This document shows positions 1-5,791 of a stretch of DNA of 5,836 nt, piece by piece. Both the position numbers and the translations under genes were made by a program. Source of the stretch: an uncultured bacterium. GTDB taxonomy: Bacteria > Hydrogenedentota > Hydrogenedentia > Hydrogenedentales > CAITNO01. Numbering within the stretch: the first letter of the stretch is position 1; each line of letters starts with the position of its first letter. The stretch is taken from positions 1-5,836 of the forward strand of contig CALDSM010000724.1 of the NCBI GenBank assembly GCA_937923585.1, written 5' to 3'. The notes below the pieces were generated by a model. That model made no database searches and was not told where the DNA came from. It was given only the letters and a program-made list of their open reading frames with translations.

Positions 1-202
1 CCGTGTTCGCCAGCGCCTCTTCGGAAAGCCCCTGCTCGGCGTCGCCCAACTCGGCATAGTTCACCCGGGCAATGCCGGGCTTTCCCTCCAGATATGCGCC
101 GATGACCCGGTGCATCCCGTCCGGATAGAGGGCCTTGCACTTGGGCAGTTCCTTCTCATGAATGCCTTCATTCCACAGCGTGACGCGGATTCCGGTTCCC
201 AT
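1..202 (-). CDS. ThuA-like trehalose-utilisation family protein (N-terminal part, runs off the left edge)
   Basis: The minus strand from the ATG at 202-200 encodes 67 residues that stay open to the window edge. They begin MGTGIRVTLWNEGIHEK, followed by ALYPDGMHRVIGAYL and a segment ending in GLSEEALANT. This is the N-terminal pattern of the ThuA family: a beta strand with TLWNE, then YPDG-(I/M)-H, then the strand before the 'advliwwgH' segment, which is lost off the edge. A Shine-Dalgarno GGAGG sits four bases before the ATG and supports the start. ThuA proteins have a class I glutamine-amidotransferase-like fold and take part in use of trehalose and related disaccharides, probably through 3-keto-sugar intermediates made with a partner dehydrogenase. 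That role is family knowledge. It lies 77 bases downstream of the signalling gene on the same strand, so co-transcription is possible. Confidence in the family is high; the substrate cannot be told from this fragment. Confidence 0.85.
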   Translation of the reverse strand, partial: MGTGIRVTLWNEGIHEKELPKCKALYPDGMHRVIGAYLEGKPGIARVNYAELGDAEQGLSEEALANT

Positions 203-279
203 GGCGCCTCCATTTCCTTCTGGATGCTGAAAATGATGATGACGGGCGGTCAAGGACAAACCCGTCCGGGGGATGCGGG

Positions 280-1191
280 TCAGCGCGCCCGGCGATCCGT
301 ATAGATGCCGCCGCCGGCCTGGCGCGCATGGTCGCGTATGGACGCAAGGGTTTCAAAACACTCCTGCACAGACCCGCCGGCCCGGCTTGAACAGGCCGTA
401 CCGTAGACCAGTGCATTCACGGACGGCACAACATGGGCACCCCTCGCCCCCTCTGCCGGAAGAGGCAGCCCCATGGCCGAGTAGAGCCTCGGGAGCTGTT
501 CCGTCCAGGATTTATGGAGCCATTCGCAGTATTGGTCCGCCGCTTCCGGCTCAACAAGGCACATGAAATGCCCGGCCCCCATGTGCGCTGGACGGAAGGA
601 CTCGTCGTCCAGAAACCTGCCGCCGGCAGTCAGTATGCGCGCTCCCTGCTGCAACAGCTTGTTTCTCGCATCCGTGCCGGCTTTCCGTCCAAATTCCACC
701 AGATTCACCAGTTCGAGGCAGACCAGGGCAAAGGGCCGCCGCGAGCTTATCCGTTGCTGGACTATGTATTTTTCCAGCCTGTGGCCGGCAAGCCCCGTGA
801 GCGGGTCCGGTTCGGCAACCGTCGCGGCATTTGACAGCAGCGATGTGACCCGCGCACGAAACAGGTTGGGGTCAAACGGCTTAATGAGATAGTCATCGGC
901 ACCCTGGGCCAGTCCGTGCTGAATCTCCTCCTCCGCCGCCATATGCGACACCAGCATGACCGGGGTTGTGAAAAGCTGAACGTCCGCACGCACCCGGCGG
1001 CACACCTCAAACCCGCAGACATCAGGCATCATCACCTCGGCGATGGCTAGACTGGCCCCGGTCTCCCGCAGCAAGTCGCAAGCCGACGCGCCCTGGGTCA
1101 GCGTCATGCATTCATGCCCCGCCCCCCCCAGGAAATCCCTGATCTGTCCGCACAGACGTTCGTCCCAGTCAATGTATACTATCTTCGCCAC
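280..1191 (-). CDS. Atypical response regulator: degenerate receiver domain plus degenerate GGDEF domain
   Basis: The product has 303 residues. Residues 3-120 form a CheY-like receiver: KIVYIDWDERL at the first strand, MMPDVCGFE after the phosphorylation strand, Ser82 in VMLVSH, and the conserved Lys104 in YLIKPFDP. Two key residues differ. The phosphoacceptor position is Glu52 (AIAEVMMP) instead of Asp, and the second acidic metal ligand is Trp9. Residues 127-295 look like a GGDEF domain that keeps DPLTGL (129-134), but the signature is GAGHF (205-209) and the usual metal-binding Asp positions in the first strand are lost (CLELVNLVEF). It is therefore probably neither normally phosphorylated nor an active diguanylate cyclase; it may act through protein contacts or nucleotide binding. 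The Asp-to-Glu change can mimic phosphorylation in some receivers. The start is a GTG (1191-1189) preceded closely by GGGGTGAG. It diverges from the glycoside hydrolase gene. The domain call is firm; the biological role is unknown. Confidence 0.85.
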   Translation of the reverse strand: MAKIVYIDWDERLCGQIRDFLGGAGHECMTLTQGASACDLLRETGASLAIAEVMMPDVCGFEVCRRVRADVQLFTTPVMLVSHMAAEEEIQHGLAQGADDYLIKPFDPNLFRARVTSLLSNAATVAEPDPLTGLAGHRLEKYIVQQRISSRRPFALVCLELVNLVEFGRKAGTDARNKLLQQGARILTAGGRFLDDESFRPAHMGAGHFMCLVEPEAADQYCEWLHKSWTEQLPRLYSAMGLPLPAEGARGAHVVPSVNALVYGTACSSRAGGSVQECFETLASIRDHARQAGGGIYTDRRAR

Positions 1192-1249
1192 AGGCTCACC
1201 CCAGTAAGCGTTCTGCTGCCACCAGCGATCTCTGCCCCAACCACCTTAA

Positions 1250-1258
1250 TTTATACCA
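1250..1258 (-). promoter_or_regulatory. Possible extended -10 promoter for the receiver/GGDEF gene
   Basis: On the minus strand this reads TGGTATAAA, an extended -10 element (TGn plus TATAAA, five of six matches to TATAAT). No good -35 hexamer lies 17 bases upstream, which extended -10 promoters tolerate. Transcription would begin near 1243, about 50 bases before the GTG start. It lies in the AT-richest stretch of an otherwise GC-rich divergent gap. Moderate to low confidence, from sequence only. Confidence 0.35.
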
Positions 1259-1344
1259 CAATCGGCACCCAAGTTTCATCCGAACTTTTCTCACTATTGA
1301 ATGCAAACCCGCTTATCCGTGACAATGCAGCACTGTCCGGCGGC

Positions 1345-3471
1345 ATGGAACGTACGCCAATAGCCGCCAAGAATTACAGGAATACTCTCATGGCCGGGAT
1401 GGCTTGGTGTCTTGCAGTTGGACTGTCTCTCTTTGCCGAAACAGGAGCGGAGAAACTTTTCGCGACCCGCGACCTGTTTGACCTTGCCCATTCACCCGCA
1501 CCGGACTTTGCCGTCTTCAATTACTCCTCGGGCCAACCCGCCAAGCGCCAGAGCGTCCCAGGATTGGAAGTGCATTTCTCCGACGCCGAATGGCCAAATA
1601 TCACGTTTCAGGCCCCCGCGGAAGGCTGGGATTGGACCGGTTTCCAGGGAGTCTCGGTCCGCCTGTTCAACCCCGGTGACACCCCCGTGGACGTCTCCAT
1701 GCGCGTGGACAACAATGGCGCCGACGGATGGCGCAACTGCAACACATCTTCGGGCGCTGTCGCTCCGCACGCGCATTCTGACCTCCAGCTTCGGTTCAAC
1801 GACGGTACGCCCGAGCCGCTCTGGGGCATGCGCGGCATCCCTGAAATGCCGCCCCGCGGAGAAAGCGACGCGCTCGACCTGTCCCGTATCACGGCATTTC
1901 AGGTGTTCCTCTCCCGGCCGCAGCAGGAGAACACTCTGATCATCGAGCGTGCCTGGCTCTTCCGCTGGAATACTGCGACGACATCGGGCGTGCCCATGCC
2001 CTTCATCAACCGCTTTGGGCAGTATGTCCACGCCGACTGGCCCGGCAAGATCAAGGACGAGGCTGACCTGCGTCAGCGCGGCTCGACAGAATCCAAGGAA
2101 CTCGCCGCATCTGAAAGCATGCCGGGCCGCGACACCTACGAAGGCTGGGCCGACGGCCCGAAGTCCGAGGCAACCGGTTGGTTCCGCACCGAGAAAGTCA
2201 ATGAAAAGTGGTGGCTCGTCACGCCCGCCGGAACCCTGTTCCTCTCCTTCGGCGTGGACTGCGTGGGCACCTGGGAACAAACCTTCGTCGAGAAGCGGCA
2301 GGACTGGTTTGAATGGCTACCCGGCAATGACGACCCCCTCGGGCAGTTCTACGGCCATGCCGAAGGTGCCCACAGCATGGCCGATCCCATCGGTGGAAAG
2401 GGCAGGACTTTTTCCTTCTATCGGGCCAATCTGTTTCGGAAATACGGCGAGAACTGGCCCGAGCTGTGGCGAAAAAGCGTCGGCCCCCGATTGAGAAGCT
2501 GGGGCTTCAACACCATCGCCAATTGGAGCCAAGAGGATGCCGCCAGAGCGTCCGGCCTGCCCTTCACCGCCTCGACGGGACTGCAAAACGTCCCCAAAAT
2601 TGAGGCAGCCCGGGGATACTGGGCCAAGATGATGGATGTCTACGACCCTGCCTTCCCCGCGGAGGCCGCCCGTGCCGTCAAGGCCATGACCGCGGCTCAC
2701 GCCGACAACCCGCTGTGCATCGGCTACTTTGTGGACAACGAACTTGCCTGGGAAGGGGTCAACGGGGGCGTTCTCGGCAGCAAACCCGGCCAGCCGGCCC
2801 GCATGAAACTAATCGAACAATTGCAGATGAAGTACGGGGGCCTGGACAAACTCAACAGTGCCTGGGGCACCGCCTTCACGGCATGGGACGACGTCGCTGC
2901 TCCGTCCAAACCTGTCCAGGCATATCAGTCCGACATGTCGGACTATCTCCACCGGTTCGCATTGCGCTATTTCTCCGTCCTGCGCGACGAACTGCGCCGC
3001 TGCGCCCCCCATCAGTTGTACCTGGGATGCCGCTTTGCATCGGCACCCGATGAAGCGGTCCGCGCCTGCGCCGAAACGGCGGACATAGTTTCCTTCAACC
3101 TGTACTACCGCGAAATACCGAAGGACAAGTGGACTGGTCCCACAGGATTCGACCGGCCCGCCATCGTGGGAGAGTTCCACTTCGGAGCCCTCGACCGGGG
3201 TATGTTCCACCCAGGCCTGGTGCGCACCCCCAGCCAGGAAGACCGCGCCCGATGCCTCTCCCGATATTTCGAAAGTGTGGCCGATCATCCGCTCTTCGTC
3301 GGTTGCCACTGGTTTCAATACGTGGATGAACCGGCCACGGGGCGCTGGTACGACGGAGAGAACTATAACATCGGCCTAGTGGACATCACCGACACCCCCT
3401 ATCCCGAAATGGCCGCGGCGGCCCGCAAAACCCTCTCCAACATCTACCCGCGGCGCATGAGCGCAGAATGA
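1345..3471 (+). CDS. Secreted glycoside hydrolase, agarase/beta-galactosidase-like (clan GH-A, GH50-like)
   Basis: The product has 708 residues. Residues 1-35 look like a signal peptide: a basic start (R3, K9, R12), a hydrophobic stretch (MAGMAWCLAVGLSLFA) and a likely cut near ETGA, so it should be exported. Residues about 55-210 resemble a carbohydrate-binding beta-sandwich. A linker with FINRFGQYVHADWPGKI (220-236) leads to a TIM-barrel domain (about 275-700), seen in WWLVTPAGTLFLSFGVD (from W289) and SWGFNTIANWS. The likely acid/base is Glu466 (YFVDNELAW) and the likely nucleophile Glu610 (IVGEFHFGA); HWFQYVDEP (655-663) is another conserved strand end. This layout matches proteins annotated as beta-agarase or beta-galactosidase near GH50/GH42, acting on beta-linked galactan-type chains; the true substrate is open. 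The reading frame is open back to 1114, but that overlaps the divergent gene and lacks a signal peptide. ATG 1390 has a better Shine-Dalgarno (AGGAA, seven bases away) but would lose the basic region; 1345 is chosen with some doubt. Confidence 0.85.
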   Translation: MERTPIAAKNYRNTLMAGMAWCLAVGLSLFAETGAEKLFATRDLFDLAHSPAPDFAVFNYSSGQPAKRQSVPGLEVHFSDAEWPNITFQAPAEGWDWTGFQGVSVRLFNPGDTPVDVSMRVDNNGADGWRNCNTSSGAVAPHAHSDLQLRFNDGTPEPLWGMRGIPEMPPRGESDALDLSRITAFQVFLSRPQQENTLIIERAWLFRWNTATTSGVPMPFINRFGQYVHADWPGKIKDEADLRQRGSTESKELAASESMPGRDTYEGWADGPKSEATGWFRTEKVNEKWWLVTPAGTLFLSFGVDCVGTWEQTFVEKRQDWFEWLPGNDDPLGQFYGHAEGAHSMADPIGGKGRTFSFYRANLFRKYGENWPELWRKSVGPRLRSWGFNTIANWSQEDAARASGLPFTASTGLQNVPKIEAARGYWAKMMDVYDPAFPAEAARAVKAMTAAHADNPLCIGYFVDNELAWEGVNGGVLGSKPGQPARMKLIEQLQMKYGGLDKLNSAWGTAFTAWDDVAAPSKPVQAYQSDMSDYLHRFALRYFSVLRDELRRCAPHQLYLGCRFASAPDEAVRACAETADIVSFNLYYREIPKDKWTGPTGFDRPAIVGEFHFGALDRGMFHPGLVRTPSQEDRARCLSRYFESVADHPLFVGCHWFQYVDEPATGRWYDGENYNIGLVDITDTPYPEMAAAARKTLSNIYPRRMSAE

Positions 3472-3519
3472 AGTCCGCCTTCCCGTTGTTTGCTGACAAG
3501 TGACAACGACGCACCGCAA

Positions 3520-3548
3520 TTGGCAAGCGGCGCCCGGCATGCTATACT
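3520..3548 (+). promoter_or_regulatory. Sigma70-type promoter upstream of the small membrane-anchored protein gene
   Basis: TTGGCA (3520-3525) and TATACT (3543-3548) are separated by exactly 17 bases. Each hexamer matches the consensus at five of six positions. Transcription would begin near 3555, giving a leader of roughly 58 bases before the ATG at 3613. It sits just past the end of the glycoside hydrolase gene, so the downstream gene is probably its own transcription unit. This is the best promoter match in the window. Confidence 0.55.
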
Positions 3549-3612
3549 ATTGACAGAGGTTTGGCAGGGAAAACACCCGGAACTGTGTCCCGAAGCCGGA
3601 GACGGGAACTAG

Positions 3613-4086
3613 ATGGATAGCAACAAGATCCTTATCGGTTTTGTCGTGCTGGTGGTGGCATTTCTGGCCTTTCCCATTGTGGCAAGCAAGATGAGGGCGC
3701 AAAATCCGGCCTATTCCACACCCGCGGCCTCAAATGGCACAGCCCAACCGGGGGCGGGCGACCCCAAGAACATCTATCCCGAACTCAACCAGCCTCCCCT
3801 CTTGAACGAGGGAAACCTGGTCGGCTCCGAGTGGCAGGTGCCGGTGGAGCAGTACAAGGTTAAGGTCACCCTCGCCGCAGGCGGCATTGCCTATGCCACG
3901 CACCCCATGGCGAAAGCAATGACCGGCATGGATTACCTGGAAGGCCACTGGCGCGTACAGAACGACAGAATCCACGTCAATGCCAACCTTGGCGGCAATG
4001 AATACAACATCGAACTGCGCATCTCAGGTTCCAAGATATACTTCATGGACAAGAAGGGCAAACCCTCCGAAGTCAAACGCTTCTAG
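3613..4086 (+). CDS. Small membrane-anchored protein with beta-rich outer domain, function unknown
   Basis: I do not recognise a named family. The product has 157 residues. A short N-terminus with K5 precedes one hydrophobic segment (about residues 6-24, ILIGFVVLVVAFLAFPIV) followed by basic residues K26 and R28. This could be an uncleaved anchor or a signal peptide. Residues 29-66 are a Pro/Ala/Asn-rich linker. Residues 70-157 are a compact domain of alternating strands with aromatic and glycine landmarks: GSEWQVPVEQYKVKVTL, AAGGIAYATHP, LEGHWRVQNDRIHVNAN, YNIELRISGSKIYFMDKKGK. The 'GS-W-V ... G-W-V...I' pattern recalls small lipocalin-like or META-type beta-barrel domains, which is only a resemblance. 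GGAGA lies ten bases before the ATG. It has its own promoter, stands alone, and converges on yhbY across 151 bases. The gene call is strong; the function is open. Confidence 0.8.
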   Translation: MDSNKILIGFVVLVVAFLAFPIVASKMRAQNPAYSTPAASNGTAQPGAGDPKNIYPELNQPPLLNEGNLVGSEWQVPVEQYKVKVTLAAGGIAYATHPMAKAMTGMDYLEGHWRVQNDRIHVNANLGGNEYNIELRISGSKIYFMDKKGKPSEVKRF

Positions 4087-4131
4087 TGCGGCGGGCCATC
4101 CTGATGGCGTCCTATTCTGACGCACGAACCC

Positions 4132-4164
4132 CGCAAAAGGCAGAAGAACGGCGACTAACTCGCC
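4132..4164 (-). terminator. Weak possible terminator for the yhbY-type gene
   Basis: Read on the minus strand, GGCGA, a five-base loop and TCGCC form a short stem about 70 bases past the yhbY stop, followed by the T-rich GTTCTTCTGCCTTTT. The stem is only five pairs and the T run is interrupted, so this is a weak candidate. On the plus strand the same gap has two other small hairpins, with arms at 4095-4100/4103-4108 and at 4107-4111/4119-4123, and neither has a T run. Confidence 0.2.
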
Positions 4165-4237
4165 ATAGGCAGATTGAAAGGCGTGGCTGTCCCCTTCTTC
4201 GCGGCTTTCGCCCGGGCAGTCACCATTTTCTTGCGGC

Positions 4238-4537
4238 TCAGGGCAGTGTGATGGTCTGTTTTTCCGGTTCGGGGTGCTGGCGGTAGAGCATCACGACATG
4301 GCCGATGCGCCCGACGATTTCCGCGCCCGTGGCCTCAGCAATCTTCTCCGAAAGCGCGTCCTTCTCCTCCTTGAACTCGTTGAACCGCACCTTGATCAGT
4401 TCGTGCGCCGTCAACTCGGCGTCCGTGGCGCGAATCAGGCTGTCACTTGCCCCCTGTTTGCCCACAATGATGAGCGCTTCAAGACGGTTCGCCATGCCGC
4501 GCAGAAACTTCCGCTGTGCTCCGGTCAGTTGACTCAT
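4238..4537 (-). CDS. yhbY: YhbY-type CRM-domain RNA-binding protein (ribosome assembly)
   Basis: The product has 99 residues, the usual length of this family, and the whole protein is one CRM domain: MSQLTGAQRKFLRGMANRLE, then the GxxG RNA-binding loop IIVGKQGAS, then LTAHELIKVRFNE, and the closing strand AEIVGRIGHVVMLYR. YhbY proteins bind large-subunit rRNA precursors and help assemble the 50S ribosomal subunit in the cytoplasm; this is family knowledge. The frame is open further upstream to 4708, but the family starts at the MSQLT-type residue, and AAGGAAA lies about ten bases before this ATG (4537-4535). It is convergent with the small membrane-anchored gene and divergent from the unknown gene at 4677. 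No key residue appears to be missing. Confidence 0.9.
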   Translation of the reverse strand: MSQLTGAQRKFLRGMANRLEALIIVGKQGASDSLIRATDAELTAHELIKVRFNEFKEEKDALSEKIAEATGAEIVGRIGHVVMLYRQHPEPEKQTITLP

Positions 4538-4569
4538 GATGTCGCTTTCCTTGTAAAATCCATCCCGCC

Positions 4570-4604
4570 TCACCATTGTCCATTGTACATGGTCCATTGT
4601 CAAT
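4570..4604. repeat. Degenerate heptanucleotide tandem repeat, five units
   Basis: Five adjacent seven-base units read on the plus strand: TCACCAT, TGTCCAT, TGTACAT, GGTCCAT and TGTCAAT, with consensus TGTCCAT (ATGGACA on the other strand). The block is AT-richer than its surroundings and lies in the gap between two divergent genes. It resembles the short tandemly repeated heptamers known from cyanobacterial intergenic DNA in size and setting only. Its function is unknown; it could spread by slippage or carry promoter or protein-binding elements. Confidence 0.65.
4575..4603 (-). promoter_or_regulatory. Possible promoter for the yhbY-type gene, inside the heptamer repeat
   Basis: On the minus strand a perfect -35 hexamer TTGACA (4603-4598) is followed after 17 bases by GACAAT (4580-4575), four of six matches to the -10 consensus. 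Transcription would start near 4568, about 30 bases before the ATG. Both hexamers are made of the heptamer repeat, so the match may be a by-product of repeat composition. Confidence 0.3.
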
Positions 4605-4619
4605 TCTCCCCCGCCCGGC

Positions 4620-4633
4620 TTGCGCGCGCGCAA
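4620..4633. promoter_or_regulatory. Perfect 14-base palindrome, possible operator
   Basis: TTGCGCGCGCGCAA equals its own reverse complement, and its central 12 bases alternate pyrimidine and purine, a composition prone to form Z-DNA. It lies between the heptamer repeat and the Shine-Dalgarno (AGAAGGAG, 4656-4663) of the gene starting at 4677. Symmetry and position fit a dimeric regulator site, but a CG run in GC-rich DNA can arise by chance. Confidence 0.3.
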
Positions 4634-4676
4634 CACGTCCCGGTACACTTTTGCCAGAAGGAGCCGTACTGGAATC

Positions 4677-5168
4677 ATGCCCCCGAACCCAGACAAGATG
4701 CGCGACATCTACGAGCGCACGGTGATCGTCCGCCGCCCCACCTACGGCATCGTCAGCGGCTACCACGAGCTGCCCTACGTGTGTTTGGGCAATGCCCTCA
4801 AGGGCGGCGCCGGTGCCACCGAGGTGAAGGGCCGGGTCCAGGTGTCGCCGCGCTTTGTCATCCGTCCGGCCCACTATTCCCCCAGTTACGGCGAAATCTT
4901 CGGCGAGGACAACGTTGATGCGGCCATTTCAGGCCGGATCTTCGGATTCCTTGGATTCAGGGACCACCCCGTGGAATGCACCTCCGAGCACATCGCGGTC
5001 CGGCATTCCGATGACACCGTTGACGAGCTTCTCAGCAGGAATCTGGACGACCTGGAACGCCGGGAAGACATCACCACGGGCATCATCATCACCCCCGAAA
5101 GCCGCTACTTCCCCGTCTCCATCGAACGCTTTATTGCGGCCATTCTCGATGACGAGTTCAGACGCTAA
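4677..5168 (+). CDS. Conserved-looking cytosolic protein, function unknown
   Basis: I do not recognise the family. The product has 163 residues, with no signal peptide or membrane segment. It begins MPPNPDKMRDIYERTVIV, followed by PTYGIVSGYHELPYVCLG (from residue 21), a basic beta segment KGRVQVSPRFVIRP (51-64), SYGEIFGEDNVDAAISGRIFG (70-90, broken here only as one acidic/glycine-rich stretch), FLGFRDHPVECTSEHIAVRH (91-110) and an acidic helical tail DELLSRNLDDLERREDIT (116-133) ending in SRYFPVSIERFIAAIL. The many histidines and acids could bind metal or a ligand; that is a guess. An in-frame TTG at 4620 was not used because it would translate the palindrome region. AGAAGGAG lies 13 bases before the chosen ATG, a long but workable distance, and no nearer in-frame start exists. 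It overlaps the next gene by 20 bases, so the two are probably translated from one mRNA. Confidence 0.8.
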   Translation: MPPNPDKMRDIYERTVIVRRPTYGIVSGYHELPYVCLGNALKGGAGATEVKGRVQVSPRFVIRPAHYSPSYGEIFGEDNVDAAISGRIFGFLGFRDHPVECTSEHIAVRHSDDTVDELLSRNLDDLERREDITTGIIITPESRYFPVSIERFIAAILDDEFRR

Positions 5169-5791
5169 CCCCCCGCGTATTTTCCTGCGCAAAGCGGCGT
5201 GGCCGGGCCTGCTCCTTGCCGCCTTTGTCCTTACCGCGGCAGGTTTCGCCGACCGCCAACTCAAGACCGCTGTGCACCCCGGTTTCCTTCCCGCGGACAT
5301 GTCGGTATATGTCTACAGCGCCGACCTGCCCCTGTCCTGGCTGCACCTCGCCCGAACACCTCTCGCCGGCAGCCTGGCCGATGAGGCGGCCTATGCGCTG
5401 CACAGCCTGGAACTGTCCCTGCGGCAGCTGACCGGCATTCGGCCGACACCGGCCCGCTGGCGCACCTGGCTTGGCCCGTCGGCTGCGGCCGCAGCCAACG
5501 GCCGCGATTGGATACTCTGCACACGTCCCGGACTGGTCGCCCGCGCCGCGTCCTTTCTTTTTTCGGGTAAAGCCCTTCCCGGTCGCCAAACCCATCAGGC
5601 ATGGCGGGAGGGTTATCTACTGCTGTCTTCCAGTGCCAGGCTGATTGACAAAGCACTGGCCGCGCCCCCACTCACCCTGGATATTCCCGAGTCTGCCGCC
5701 CCGGACACCCTGGTTGTCGAGATGCACGCACCCATGCGGCTGGTCCTCTCGGTGTCACCCGCGCGGGACCTTCCCGTGGAGGCCCGCATTT
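5149..5791 (+). CDS. Membrane-anchored or exported protein of unknown function, C-terminus cut by adapter
   Basis: From the ATG at 5149 there are 214 genomic residues before the adapter. Residues 10-15 are basic (R10, R14, K15) and about 17-34 are hydrophobic (AWPGLLLAAFVLTAAGFA), giving a signal peptide or N-terminal anchor, so the rest should lie outside the inner membrane. After it come FLPADMSVYVYSADLPLSWL (47-65), TPLAGSLADEA, LRQLTGIRPTPARWRTWLGP (91-110) and EGYLLLSSSARLIDKAL (154-170). This order (PAD, W..L..TPL, LTGI, WLG, then G-lll-SS) recalls DUF3352-type extracytoplasmic proteins, which I offer only as a pattern likeness. The start overlaps the 3' end of the upstream gene by 20 bases and has no clear Shine-Dalgarno, which suggests coupled translation. 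The TAG at 5791-5793 is made of one genomic T and two adapter bases and is not a real stop; the real protein is longer. Confidence 0.75.

Noticed and set aside
241..266. Inverted repeat GACGGG/CCCGTC after the signalling gene, as a terminator
   Set aside because: Six-pair stem with a 14-base loop and no real T run on the minus strand; too weak, and read-through into the ThuA-like gene is plausible.
1114..1344. 77-residue upstream extension of the glycoside hydrolase frame
   Set aside because: It overlaps the divergent signalling gene and its GTG start, would bury the signal peptide inside the protein, and has no Shine-Dalgarno support.
1408..1416. Cysteine in the signal region of the glycoside hydrolase as a lipoprotein site
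   Set aside because: The residues before the Cys are M-A-W, which do not fit a lipobox, and the Cys lies inside the hydrophobic core rather than after it.
1492..2280. Long open frame of 262 codons antisense to the glycoside hydrolase
   Set aside because: A shadow frame typical of GC-rich DNA; the composition is low-information and it is fully covered by a gene with clear catalytic motifs.
2809..3318. Open frame of 169 codons antisense to the catalytic domain
   Set aside because: It mirrors the codons of the GH barrel region with no recognisable domain or start signal of its own.
3588..3607. Short hairpin TCCCG/CGGGA around the Shine-Dalgarno of the small anchored gene, as a translational switch
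   Set aside because: Only five pairs with a ten-base loop, and the GGAGA lies mostly in the loop, so it would not be hidden; no riboswitch-like structure is evident.
4086..4286. Open frame of 66 codons starting with GTG at the stop of the small membrane-anchored gene
   Set aside because: Arg-rich with no domain-like pattern, runs into the 3' end of yhbY on the opposite strand, and has no clear Shine-Dalgarno.
4274..4918. Plus-strand open frame of 214 codons across yhbY and the divergent gap
   Set aside because: It runs antisense through a clear CRM domain and then out of frame through the 4677 gene; the translation is a His/Arg/Pro-rich shadow.
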